Part shown: positions 34,554 through 42,391 of the stretch, in pieces
Layout: the number at the start of each line of letters is the position of its first letter
How positions within the stretch are numbered: the stretch's first letter is position 1
Source of the DNA: Phycisphaerales bacterium
Lineage (GTDB): Bacteria > Planctomycetota > Phycisphaerae > Phycisphaerales > UBA1924
DNA length: 64,000 nt
Direction: 5' to 3'
Assembly (NCBI GenBank): GCA_029260345.1
Contig: JAJDDK010000006.1
Span: 248,001 to 312,000 of the forward strand
Notes under the pieces: model-generated
Told to the model about the DNA's origin: nothing
What the model saw: the letters and a program-made list of their open reading frames with translations, nothing else
Database searches by the model: none
Position numbers and translations under genes: made by a program

Positions 34554-35702
34554 ATGACCGGCTCTCGCGGAAAAGCGCTTCTGGCGATGAGCGGCGGTGT
34601 GGATTCCTCCGTCGCGGCGGCGCTATTGCTGCGCGACGGGTGGGATGTGGTCGGCTGCTTCATGCGCCTGGGCTCGCCGGGGGAATCGTTTGACCTGATG
34701 ACGACCGCCGAGACGTGCGATCCCCGATCGCTCAAGATTGGCAAGCAGGGGTGCTGCTCCGTCGGTGATGCGCACGACGCGAAACTCGTCGCCGCAGAGC
34801 TTGGCATTCCGCTGTACGTGTGCAATTTCAAGCGCGACTTTGGTCGCATTATGGATTACTTTGTTGATGAGCATATCGCCGGGCGCACGCCGAACCCATG
34901 CGTGCGCTGCAATGACTGGCTTAAGTTCGGAAAGCTCCATGACTACGCGAAGCAGATTGGCGCGGATGTTGTCGCGAGTGGTCATCACGCTCGGATCGTG
35001 AAGAACGTCGCCGGCGCGGAACTGCATCGCGGCGTGGACGAACCAAAAGATCAGTCGTATGTACTGTTTGGCGCGCCTCGGGCGCGGCTCGATGAGATGC
35101 TCCTGCCTGTCGGTGAAATGGCCAAGGCGGAAGTGCGCGATCGCGCTGAGGAACTCGGTCTCCCCGTCTTCGACAAGCCGGATTCGCAAGAGATTTGTTT
35201 TGTGCCGGACAATGACCACGCCGCATTTGTGGAGCGCCGCGCGCCGGAGCTGCGTGTGCGCGGGCGCATCCTTGACACGGCGGGGCGCGAGGTCGGCGAA
35301 CACGACGGGCATCACCGATTCACGATTGGTCAGCGGCGCGGCGTTGGCGTCGCCGTCGGCAAGCCGGTTTACGTTGTCCAGAAGGATCCCGTCGCCAACA
35401 CCATCACCGTGGGGGATCGCCCGGATCTTGCGATTGACTCATTGACGGCTCGACAGACGAACTGGTTGGTAGATGACGCTGAACTCGCGGAGCTTGGGGC
35501 CGGAGCGCCTGTTCAGGTGCAGTACAGAGCCCACGGTGAGGTCGCCCGCGGCACGCTCGAAATCGACGCCGCTCAGGACCAATTTCACGTGCGATTCAAC
35601 TCGCCCGTTTTTGGCGTGGCGCCCGGCCAGGCGGTGGTGTGCTACGACGAAAATAGGTCCAGCCGCGTGCTGGGCGGGGGGTGGATCGAGCGACTCGGCT
35701 GA
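34554..35702 (+). CDS. mnmA: tRNA-specific 2-thiouridylase MnmA
   Basis: MnmA puts sulfur on U34 of tRNA-Lys, -Glu and -Gln. The 382-residue protein has the PP-loop SGGVDSSVAAALL, then the nucleophile Cys in NPCVRCND and the second catalytic Cys in SQEICFVPDN. A longer than usual insert (residues about 40-80, with SLKIGKQGCCSVGDAHD) replaces the plain loop. The C-terminal beta-barrel is typical (HRFTIGQRRGVGV). It follows rny by 19 bp. Confidence 0.93.
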   Translation: MTGSRGKALLAMSGGVDSSVAAALLLRDGWDVVGCFMRLGSPGESFDLMTTAETCDPRSLKIGKQGCCSVGDAHDAKLVAAELGIPLYVCNFKRDFGRIMDYFVDEHIAGRTPNPCVRCNDWLKFGKLHDYAKQIGADVVASGHHARIVKNVAGAELHRGVDEPKDQSYVLFGAPRARLDEMLLPVGEMAKAEVRDRAEELGLPVFDKPDSQEICFVPDNDHAAFVERRAPELRVRGRILDTAGREVGEHDGHHRFTIGQRRGVGVAVGKPVYVVQKDPVANTITVGDRPDLAIDSLTARQTNWLVDDAELAELGAGAPVQVQYRAHGEVARGTLEIDAAQDQFHVRFNSPVFGVAPGQAVVCYDENRSSRVLGGGWIERLG

Positions 35703-35708
35703 GTGGCT

Positions 35709-35714
35709 TATAAT
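35709..35714 (+). promoter_or_regulatory. Consensus -10 box upstream of the tandem secreted genes
   Basis: A perfect TATAAT lies a few bases after the mnmA stop. No clear -35 is seen. A start about 7 nt later would leave a 5' leader of roughly 135 nt before the gene at 35856, longer than most here. Confidence 0.45.
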
Positions 35715-35855
35715 CCCCGTTGAAACCGGGAATCGAGGCCCCGGAATAAGGTGGCGGCGAGGGGCGTGATGTGTCCCGACGCCGAATTGATTGGAGAGGC
35801 GAGGGTCGTCACACTTCAGTCTGCTATTCCCACAAACTTTGCTGGAGAGATTCAA

Positions 35856-36299
35856 ATGCAGATTCATCGATACGGACTGGCGATTCTTGCAAGCGGGGCG
35901 CTGCTTTCTGGTGTTGCCGGCGCCGTCGTCGCAAGCTCACATGGTGTTGCGGCGCCGGTCGCGACTTTCTTTGACGACGACCCCGTCACGGGTGACTGGG
36001 ACGCCGTGCTTTCGTCCGACATGATGCCGGAAGATCAGGAAGTCCTCGTCACGCTGGAGCTCGATGGCGACACCGTCACCGGCGGCTTTACCGCGCAAGG
36101 CGAAACCGCGCCGTTCGAGGGTGAGTGGGACGCGGATTCCGGCACCATCACCGGCGTATTGACCGATCCCGATCAGGGATTGGAATTCGACGTCGAATTG
36201 ACCATCGACGGCGACGAAATGACCGGCGTCATCACCATCGAGATTCCTGAACCTGAAATGACGATCATTCTCGATCTGACGGCGACACGCGCCATGTAA
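35856..36299 (+). CDS. Small exported acidic protein (paralogue 1)
   Basis: The product has 147 residues. GGAGAG lies 8 nt before the ATG at 35856, which decides the start over longer frames. The signal peptide is MQIHRYGLAILASGALLSGV, cut near the VVAS region. The mature part is Asp/Glu/Thr-rich and beta-predicted, with repeated short strands of the type LELDGDTVTGGF, SGTITGVL and LTIDGDEMTGVI. It shares the pattern V-x-G-x-W-x(12)-P-E-D-x(5)-V-T-L-E with the next gene. No known family is recognised. It may be a lipocalin-like or meander-type binding protein. Confidence 0.7.
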   Translation: MQIHRYGLAILASGALLSGVAGAVVASSHGVAAPVATFFDDDPVTGDWDAVLSSDMMPEDQEVLVTLELDGDTVTGGFTAQGETAPFEGEWDADSGTITGVLTDPDQGLEFDVELTIDGDEMTGVITIEIPEPEMTIILDLTATRAM

Positions 36300-36354
36300 G
36301 ACGGAATTCCATGACGGTCGCTGAAACGGAGCGATCGGAAACACCAAACAGAAT

Positions 36355-36406
36355 CGCGGGGATGCGGCGTGAGTCAATTCTGATTCGGCGCGTGCCCCGC
36401 GTTTTT
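36355..36406 (+). terminator. Terminator between the tandem secreted genes
   Basis: CGCGGGG (36355-36361) pairs with CCCCGCG (36395-36401) around an inner partly paired loop, and TTTTT follows directly at 36402-36406. The second paralogue starts 21 nt later, so some read-through or a separate promoter is needed for its expression. Confidence 0.65.
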
Positions 36407-36426
36407 CAATTGAAGGAGCGATTCAC

Positions 36427-36849
36427 ATGAAATGCTGCACTCTTTGTCTCTCGGCGTTCGCCGTTTCCGCGGCGGTTGTCACTGGCGTTTCCGTCGCCGT
36501 CGCTTCGCATGAAGCGCCGATTCAGTCCGTCCTCTTTGCCGACGTCATCAGCGGATCGTGGGAAGGGTTCGCTGTTGGCGATCAACTTCCAGAGGACCTG
36601 CCGCTGTGGGTCACGCTTGAAATGGATGAAGAGGGTGATGTGGTCGGCACGTTCGGCACGCCGGACGGCGATGCGCCTTTTGCAGGATTCTTCGATGACG
36701 AAGAGAAAATCCTTACGGGCATGGTGACGCCGCCTGACGCCAGTTGGGAATTGGAATTGTCGCTGGACGGCGACACACTCGAAGGTGAAGCAACGGAAAC
36801 GAATAGCGGAATGGTCGTGACAGTGACGCTGACGCGCAGTGACGAATAA
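36427..36849 (+). CDS. Small exported acidic protein (paralogue 2)
   Basis: The 140-residue protein is a diverged copy of the preceding gene. It has a signal peptide with three Cys (MKCCTLCLSAFAVSAAVVTG), then ISGSWEGFAVGDQLPEDLPL and WVTLEMDEEGDVVGTF, matching the paralogue's GDWDAVLSSDMMPEDQEVLV segment. The end is again a strand of the type VVTVTLTR. AAGGAG lies 8 nt before the ATG. The function is unknown; a small secreted beta protein is likely. Confidence 0.68.
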   Translation: MKCCTLCLSAFAVSAAVVTGVSVAVASHEAPIQSVLFADVISGSWEGFAVGDQLPEDLPLWVTLEMDEEGDVVGTFGTPDGDAPFAGFFDDEEKILTGMVTPPDASWELELSLDGDTLEGEATETNSGMVVTVTLTRSDE

Positions 36850-36902
36850 GCGCGATCATATTCGTCACATCGAGTGCGCAATTGGATCCGGAGTAACTTG
36901 AA

Positions 36903-37481
36903 ATGAAACGATGTCCGTGGGCATCGTCTGATTTGGCAGTCGCCTACCACGATGAGGAGTGGGGCAGGCCGGTTCATGACGACCGCGTCCTGTTCGAATT
37001 CCTGATTCTCGAAGGCGCCCAGGCCGGCTTGAGCTGGGAAACCATTCTCAAGAAACGCGATCACTATCGCACCGTGTTCGACAATTTCGAACCGGGGTTC
37101 GTTGCGCGATACAACAAGCGAAAAATTGAATCCCTCTTGAAAGATCCCGGCATTGTGCGCAATCGACTCAAAGTCGAATCGTCCGTGCGCAATGCCAAGG
37201 CATTTCTCAAGGTGCAGGAGGAGCATGGCGCTTTCGGCGCCTACCTCTGGGAATGGGTGGACGGCGCACCGGTGCAAAGCCGCATCAAGAAACCTGCTGA
37301 CATCCCAGCGACGTCGCCGCTGTCCGATCGCATCAGCAAAGACCTCAAAAAGCGAGGCTTCAATTTTGTCGGCTCCACCATCATCTACGCCTATTTGCAG
37401 GCCGTGGGCGTGGTGAATGACCATTTGATTTCATGCCCGCAATACGCCGCCGTGCAGCGGGTCGCCGCCGCGCCCCTATGA
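36903..37481 (+). CDS. tag: DNA-3-methyladenine glycosylase I
   Basis: Tag removes 3-methyladenine from alkylated DNA. The 192-residue protein has the zinc-site start RCPWASSDLAVAYHDEEWGR (Cys4 and His17 as ligands) and the second half NDHLISCPQY (His and Cys ligands). Between them are the catalytic pocket segments LILEGAQAGLSWETILKKR and FNFVGSTIIYAYLQAVGVVN. Its length is typical. GGAG lies before the ATG. The PhzF-family gene starts 9 bp after the stop, with its -10-like element overlapping the tag stop. Confidence 0.93.
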   Translation: MKRCPWASSDLAVAYHDEEWGRPVHDDRVLFEFLILEGAQAGLSWETILKKRDHYRTVFDNFEPGFVARYNKRKIESLLKDPGIVRNRLKVESSVRNAKAFLKVQEEHGAFGAYLWEWVDGAPVQSRIKKPADIPATSPLSDRISKDLKKRGFNFVGSTIIYAYLQAVGVVNDHLISCPQYAAVQRVAAAPL

Positions 37482-37482
37482 T
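37477..37482 (+). promoter_or_regulatory. -10-like element 8 nt before the PhzF-family gene (leaderless type)
   Basis: TATGAT overlaps the stop codon of tag and ends 8 nt before the ATG at 37491. There is no Shine-Dalgarno sequence. Confidence 0.4.
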
Positions 37483-37490
37483 TTGACGCC

Positions 37491-38294
37491 ATGCCGATAC
37501 CGCTCCTTCAAATCGACGCATTCGCGGCTGAGCCATTCAGCGGCAATCCTGCCGCAGTGTGTTTACTCAATCGCCCCGCGCCGGATGAGTGGATGCAGTC
37601 GCTGGCGATGGAAACGAACCTGTCGGAGACAGCGTTCATTGAGCCGCGCAGTGACGGAGCATTTTCGCTGCGTTGGTTCACGCCGACCGTCGAAGTGGAC
37701 TTGTGCGGGCATGCGACGCTCGCCGCCGCGCACGCCGCATGGGAATGGGATCTGAAACGCGGCGACGAGCCCGCTCGCTTTCACACGCGCAGCGGCGAAC
37801 TGGTGTGCCGACGCGACGATGAATTGATTGCCCTGGATCTGCCGGCGCATCCGCCGAAGGAATACGACAATTTCGATGCGGCCGAGCGAGTGCTGGGCGT
37901 TCGTCCGAAATGGCTCGGCATCGGCGCCCAGCAAAAGCTGATCGCGCTGCTCGAAGACGAGTCCGCGGTGCGAACGGCGTCGCCCGACCTGCGCCTGCTC
38001 AAATCACTGCCCTATCAGGGCTGCGTCATCACCGCGCCGAGCGATGACGATCGGTTCGACTTCGTTTCGCGCTTCTTCGCCCCGGCCGTCGGGGTTGATG
38101 AAGACCCGGTGTGCGGCTCAGCGCACTGCGCGCTCGGCCCATATTGGGCGGAGCGGCTCGGCAAGTCCGAACTCTTGGCGCATCAGATTTCCGCTCGCGG
38201 CGGCGTGCTTCGCGTGCGCCCAAAGGGATCGCGCGTGGAGCTTGCCGGGCGCGCAGTCACCATCCTGCGCGGCGAAGTCCTCGCGGACTATTGA
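37491..38294 (+). CDS. PhzF-family isomerase/epimerase-like protein
   Basis: The 267-residue protein has the diaminopimelate-epimerase-like fold of the PhzF family. The N-terminus is QIDAFAAEPFSGNPAAVCLL, with the conserved Glu in NLSETAFIEP, then FTPTVEVDLCGHATLAAAH, and in the second half GVDEDPVCGSAHCALGPYW. PhzF itself isomerises a phenazine precursor, but most members are uncharacterised and no phenazine genes are nearby. It is probably cytoplasmic. Confidence 0.88.
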   Translation: MPIPLLQIDAFAAEPFSGNPAAVCLLNRPAPDEWMQSLAMETNLSETAFIEPRSDGAFSLRWFTPTVEVDLCGHATLAAAHAAWEWDLKRGDEPARFHTRSGELVCRRDDELIALDLPAHPPKEYDNFDAAERVLGVRPKWLGIGAQQKLIALLEDESAVRTASPDLRLLKSLPYQGCVITAPSDDDRFDFVSRFFAPAVGVDEDPVCGSAHCALGPYWAERLGKSELLAHQISARGGVLRVRPKGSRVELAGRAVTILRGEVLADY

Positions 38295-38322
38295 ATTGTT
38301 CGAGTGAACGTCGAGTTCTGAC

Positions 38323-38982
38323 TTAGCGGCGTCGACGACCTGCGAGCACGCCCAGTCCCACCAAGCCGAGTGATGCAGCGCCTGGAAGCGGAGCGACCGT
38401 TCCACCCCACGGTTCATTCATGAACGCATCGCTTTCTTCATCGTCACCGATGGATCGAACGTGGAAACCGATCATGAATGATTGGTCCTCAAGCGCGGAT
38501 TTCACATCGTCAAAATCCATTCCGACATTCAGCGTCATGCGAATGCGGACGAGATCGTCGGAATGATTGATGCCATTGTTGGGATTTCCCTGCGCATCGG
38601 CGAGGAATCCGAGTGAAACCGTGAACGGCGGATCCGAAGACGCTCCACCGGGAAGATCGCCGGGGCTCGCTGAGCCGAACGAGAACGAGACGCCGACCTG
38701 TTCAACAATGGAGCCCGCACTAAACAATGCGGACGGGTTCCCGTTGCTGAAATAGATCTCGCTGATTGAAGACTGGATGCCGACTGAATTCGTGATGATG
38801 AAGTCCACGACCGTCATGTCGCCTGCGACTTCACTCACGCTCACCGAAAACTGTGACGCGACATTCTCATCCGCATTGTTGGAAATGCGAACGAACGAAA
38901 GATCGACACTCGCGGCATTGGCCAGCGGCGCTGCCAAAACAGCGGTGGCGAATCCTGCCAAAACACAAATGGCGCACTTCAT
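38323..38982 (-). CDS. Exported protein with PEP-CTERM-like tail (paralogue A)
   Basis: The product has about 219 residues. GAGAGA lies 8-10 nt before the ATG at 38982. The signal peptide is MKCAICVLAGFATAVLAAPL, cut near ANA-A. The mature domain begins ASVDLSFVRISNNADENVAS and includes SISEIYFSNGNPSALFSAGS, GSASPGDLPGG and FLADAQGNPNNGINHSDDLV, all shared with the gene at 39183. The end is APLPGAASLGLVGLGVLAGR plus RRR, a sorting tail. No characterised family is recognised; it is a surface or matrix protein by inference. Confidence 0.78.
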   Translation of the reverse strand: MKCAICVLAGFATAVLAAPLANAASVDLSFVRISNNADENVASQFSVSVSEVAGDMTVVDFIITNSVGIQSSISEIYFSNGNPSALFSAGSIVEQVGVSFSFGSASPGDLPGGASSDPPFTVSLGFLADAQGNPNNGINHSDDLVRIRMTLNVGMDFDDVKSALEDQSFMIGFHVRSIGDDEESDAFMNEPWGGTVAPLPGAASLGLVGLGVLAGRRRR

Positions 38983-39113
38983 CTTTGCTCTCTCCCGGAT
39001 CTGGCCGCGCGAAACATACACGCAGCCGAAAGTCTCCAAGAGTAAGAATGGTGGGGATTTCGGCAAAGTCAAGGGAGGAACGCACTAGCGGCCGAAAATG
39101 GTCGTTCACGCCC

Positions 39114-39148
39114 AATAAAAACTGCCTTGGAGCGACTCCAAGGCAGTT
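39114..39148 (-). terminator. Terminator of paralogue B gene
   Basis: A perfect 13-bp stem (39120-39132 with 39136-39148, loop CGA) lies 35 nt after the stop of the gene ending at 39183. On the - strand it is followed by TTTTATT. Confidence 0.85.
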
Positions 39149-39182
39149 GGTGAAACGCGAAGTTCTGGTTGACTCTATGGAG

Positions 39183-39848
39183 TCAACGCCGGCGTCGAAC
39201 GCCTGCCAAGGCTCCGAGGCCGGCCGCGCCGAGCAGCATCGGTGACGGCAGCGGGACCATTGGTCCGCCTTCGGTGGGTGTGCGATTCACAAACGAATCG
39301 CTATTGCCGTCCTCGCCGATGGCGCGGACATGAAATCCGATGCGTAGCGCCGTCGTGCTCAGTGATGCAAGCACATCGCTGTACGATACGGCGTTCTGCA
39401 ATGAGAATCGGAATCGAACAAGTTCGTCGTTGTCATTCAAGCCCTTGCTGGGGTTTCCCTGCGCATCGGCGAGGAATCCGGGCGTGACATCGAATGATTC
39501 CGTCATGGAGTTTCCGCCCGGCAGATTGCCGGGGCTGCCGCTTCCATAATTGAATTGCGTGCCGATTTGTTCGACAATTGAGCCGCTCGTGAACAGGGGT
39601 GAACTCGAGCCGTTATCGAAGTAAATCTCGCTGATAGACGATGCGACGCCAACATTGTTTCGAAAGACAAATTCGACGACTGAACTATCGCCGGCGACTT
39701 CCATCATCGTCACCTTGAACTGCGACTCGACGTTTTGCGACGAGTTGCTCGTGATGCGCGAGAATGAAATGTCCACACTGTCGGCGAATGCTGCACTGTT
39801 GAATGCAGCAGCGACAGCCATAGTCGTAAGAATCGTTTTGCTGTTCAT
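39183..39848 (-). CDS. Exported protein with PEP-CTERM-like tail (paralogue B)
   Basis: The product has about 221 residues. GGAGAGAAAG lies just before the ATG at 39848. The signal peptide is MNSKTILTTMAVAAAFNSAA, cut near FA-D. It aligns with the preceding protein along its length: SVDISFSRITSNSSQNVESQ, SISEIYFDNGSSSPLFTSGS, GSGSPGNLPGGN and FLADAQGNPSKGLNDNDELV. The tail is VPLPSPMLLGAAGLGALAGV plus RRRR, with P-S-P in place of P-G-A. The two genes are a tandem duplication with separate promoters. A TTGTAA/TATTAT promoter lies upstream. Confidence 0.78.
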   Translation of the reverse strand: MNSKTILTTMAVAAAFNSAAFADSVDISFSRITSNSSQNVESQFKVTMMEVAGDSSVVEFVFRNNVGVASSISEIYFDNGSSSPLFTSGSIVEQIGTQFNYGSGSPGNLPGGNSMTESFDVTPGFLADAQGNPSKGLNDNDELVRFRFSLQNAVSYSDVLASLSTTALRIGFHVRAIGEDGNSDSFVNRTPTEGGPMVPLPSPMLLGAAGLGALAGVRRRR

Positions 39849-39903
39849 TCTCTTTCTCTCCAGTCGGCCAGCCCCATGTGCCGAGACCCCTGCCGACACC
39901 GAG

Positions 39904-39931
39904 ATAATACGATTCCGCAAGGCCTTTACAA
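39904..39931 (-). promoter_or_regulatory. Sigma-70 promoter of paralogue B
   Basis: On the - strand TTGTAA (39926-39931), a 16-nt spacer and TATTAT (39904-39909). The leader to the ATG would be about 50 nt and includes the Shine-Dalgarno sequence. Confidence 0.6.
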
Positions 39932-40052
39932 CTCTGATTTACGTCCTTGGGACACGAGCGGTCACGCTATGCCGCTTGTATGGAACATGAGTTTGCATGT
40001 CCGAAAGCGAGCCAAATTTGCGCGTCTGGACGCCTATTTTCCCGGACCCGTG

Positions 40053-40595
40053 TTAATCGAGTTCGAGCTCGATTTCGATGTCATCGTCCGTGTCAGCAAT
40101 GCCGTCTGGGCCATCGCTGATAACGCGCAATTTCTGCGTCTGGCCGTCAATTTCGATCCGGTACGGGCGGCCCCAGTGGTCATTCAAAGTGTCCGTTTCG
40201 AGCCCGGTCACTTCACCGATTGAGCTCGGGAGCGCCTGATGTTCGGATTGATATTCGATCACGGCCTCGCGAATCTCGAACGCATCAATGCCCGCATCAA
40301 TGTATCCCTGACCACCGACCAGGCCTGCGATGAGAGCGAAGAGAACGCCAATCCCGACGAAGACGAAGATCACGATCGCCCAGATGCTGCCGATCAGGCC
40401 GATGACGAATCCAGCGATCGCCAAGCCTTTAGGCTGCCGGAACATCGCAATGAACGACATGATCAGGCCAACCGGTGAGAGCAGGCCGCACGACAAGAAT
40501 CCAACCAGAGACACAATGAACCCTGCCAGCCCGAGGCCGTTCGTTTCAGGGGATCGTTGAGGCGCTGCGTTCATTGGTTCGTGAGCTTCATTCAT
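40053..40595 (-). CDS. DUF4190-like membrane protein with GspG-like C-terminus
   Basis: The 180-residue protein starts with a hydrophilic 20-residue segment. Two to three membrane segments follow (about 22-45 and 55-92) in the DUF4190 style (GLAIAGFVIGLIGSIWAIVI). After residue 100 comes a soluble domain with EYQSEHQALPSSIGEVTG and then HWGRPYRIEIDGQTQKLRVI with SDGPDGIADTDDDI. This matches the C-terminal calcium-site region of GspG major pseudopilins (D-P-W-G-x-P-Y ... S-x-G-x-D-G). It may sense or dock with a pseudopilus; the role is unknown. Confidence 0.65.
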   Translation of the reverse strand: MNEAHEPMNAAPQRSPETNGLGLAGFIVSLVGFLSCGLLSPVGLIMSFIAMFRQPKGLAIAGFVIGLIGSIWAIVIFVFVGIGVLFALIAGLVGGQGYIDAGIDAFEIREAVIEYQSEHQALPSSIGEVTGLETDTLNDHWGRPYRIEIDGQTQKLRVISDGPDGIADTDDDIEIELELD

Positions 40596-40682
40596 TGGAT
40601 TGCCACCTTGCTGTGCGATGCCATCTTCATCGGGTGTCGCCGTCGGTTTTCTTGGGAATTGAGCGATTTTGCTTCCGCGGCG

Positions 40683-41678
40683 TCAGTTGCGGAATTGCGT
40701 GTGGCATTCGGAGCAGCTTGCATTCACACGGGCGTACCAGCGTTCAGCGGCGGAACGATTTCCGTCGACAATTGCGTTTTCAAGCTCCGTCGCGGCGAAA
40801 ACGGCATCGTTGAGGATGGCGTCGAACGTCATCTGCGCCGTGGGCGCCACCATCATGTCGTCCTCGTCCGCGGTGGCGACCATGGCGCCGACCGCGCCGG
40901 GACGCACCGCATAGCCGGATTCATGCGAGGCTCGAAACAGATCCACAAGCATGCCCGCCTCCGCCGCCGGCACGAGGTCCGGGTGATCCTGCGGCACACC
41001 CCAGTTCGACGCACGCACCACTTTCACCTGATCCCACGTGCGCCCGATGCGCGACATCGATTCGACAAACCCGGCGACCTTGACGACTTCAGGAAGATCC
41101 TCACCACGACGATCGTCGCCGTCCCAGTTGATTTCGCGCGCCCGCTCGGCGGATGCGAACAGCCCGGAATACGCGGAGGACGTTCCCGCCAATTCAAGGA
41201 ACGAGACGGCTTCGTCATTGGTCATTTCGCCGACGCACACCATGCCGACCGCGATCGCCGCCGGGCCGCGATGCTTGCCGTGGAAACAGTGGACGTAAAT
41301 CGGGCGTGGCAAGTCGCGCATGGCAAGCGCAAGCTGTTCAGCGTTTGCCTGCGACACATCGTCGTACCCGAATGGAATGTGGACGTAGCGCATGCCGTGC
41401 TCGCGGGCGTAACCGATCTCCGGCGTGGCGCCGTCTACGGAGATGACTGTCTTCACGCCCATTTCTTCGAGCGCTGCAAACGCGGATTCTGTGAGCGGCG
41501 CTGAGCCATTGATCACGCCGCCGGGCAGGATGAAGACATTGTGAAGCCCCGCTTCGTGCGCGACTTCGATCGTTGCGATTTCATCACTCGTCGCTGCGCT
41601 GGTCTTGTGATCAGTTGAACATGAGGCGGCTGCGCCCAGGAGCACCACGGCAAGTGCAGCGATGAATGCGTTCTTCAT
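40683..41678 (-). CDS. Lipoprotein fusing a tyrosine-phosphatase-like domain and a CxxCH motif
   Basis: The product has about 331 residues. A lipoprotein signal (MKNAFIAALAVVLLGAAASC) places it at the membrane, outside the cytoplasm. Residues about 45-165 resemble dual-specificity phosphatases: LPGGVINGSAPLTESAFAAL, then GVKTVISVDGATPE, and the P-loop HCFHGKHRGPAAIAVG, which fits HC-x5-R. The last 50 residues form a helical region ending in NASCSECHTQFRN, a CxxCH motif as in heme c proteins. The combination suggests an extracytoplasmic phosphatase-fold domain linked to a heme; activity is unproven. An alternative GTG start lies 8 codons upstream. Confidence 0.72.
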   Translation of the reverse strand: MKNAFIAALAVVLLGAAASCSTDHKTSAATSDEIATIEVAHEAGLHNVFILPGGVINGSAPLTESAFAALEEMGVKTVISVDGATPEIGYAREHGMRYVHIPFGYDDVSQANAEQLALAMRDLPRPIYVHCFHGKHRGPAAIAVGMVCVGEMTNDEAVSFLELAGTSSAYSGLFASAERAREINWDGDDRRGEDLPEVVKVAGFVESMSRIGRTWDQVKVVRASNWGVPQDHPDLVPAAEAGMLVDLFRASHESGYAVRPGAVGAMVATADEDDMMVAPTAQMTFDAILNDAVFAATELENAIVDGNRSAAERWYARVNASCSECHTQFRN

Positions 41679-41799
41679 GACGAGAAATCTAGCAAAATTC
41701 ACTCAATGGGGGGAGTCAACACCTCGGGCCATTTCGGTACCCTTGTTGTTTGATCTCGCCGCAGCGCCCCGGCGCGGCATTCATTGAGAGGACTGAGCC

Positions 41800-42327
41800 A
41801 TGGCAAATGCAGAGATGGATCAAGCCGCGATGATGGAGGCGTGGGCGAAGGCCGGCACGCCGAACGAGCGTCATCAGGCGCTGGCGCCGATGGTGGGGGA
41901 ATTCGCGGCGGAAGCGAAGATGTACATGGGCGGACCGGAGGCGCCGCCGGAGGTTTCGAAATGTGAATCCAGCAACGAATGGATCCTCGGCGGGCGGCAA
42001 CTGCGCACGACATTCAAGGGCGATTTCGGCGGTCATCCCTTTGAAGGCGTCGGCTACTTTGGTTTTGACATTCCGCGCGATGTGTACGTCGGCACATGGA
42101 TGGACACCATGTGCACGATGATCATGTTCCACGAAGGTCCGCACACGGGCGACGACAAGGTCATCGAAATGCGCGGCGAATTCGTCAACGCGATGGGACA
42201 ACGCATCAAAGACCGCCATGTGACGCGCATCAAAGACAATGATCATCACACGTTTGAAATGTATCACACCGGCCCCGACGGCAACGAAATGCTGGTGGGG
42301 GAGATCAGCTACACGCGAAGGAAATGA
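41800..42327 (+). CDS. DUF1579 family protein
   Basis: The 175-residue protein matches the DUF1579 pattern: HQALAPMVGEFAAEAKMYMG at about residue 25, NEWILGGRQLRTTFKGDFGG, FEGVGYFGFDIPRDVYVGTW and a final beta meander. No signal peptide is visible, so it appears cytoplasmic. Its biochemical function is unknown. GAGAGGACT lies 8 nt before the ATG. The 120-bp gap to the divergent phosphatase gene holds both promoters. Confidence 0.78.
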   Translation: MANAEMDQAAMMEAWAKAGTPNERHQALAPMVGEFAAEAKMYMGGPEAPPEVSKCESSNEWILGGRQLRTTFKGDFGGHPFEGVGYFGFDIPRDVYVGTWMDTMCTMIMFHEGPHTGDDKVIEMRGEFVNAMGQRIKDRHVTRIKDNDHHTFEMYHTGPDGNEMLVGEISYTRRK

Positions 42328-42378
42328 TGCGCCGTTGAATCGTCGTCCGTGATGTTCCCATGCTCACGAGCCCGGTCG

Positions 42379-42384
42379 TATACT
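42379..42384 (+). promoter_or_regulatory. -10 element 7 nt before the CNNM/CorC-type gene (leaderless type)
   Basis: TATACT, a 7-nt gap, then GTG at 42392. TTCCCA 18 nt further upstream could be the -35. This is the clearest leaderless-type promoter in the window. Confidence 0.55.
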
Positions 42385-42391
42385 CCGAGCC

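Noticed and set aside
38986-39024. TTGGAG-15-TATGTT on the - strand as promoter of paralogue A
   Set aside because: The spacer is too short and the match weak; not listed as a feature.
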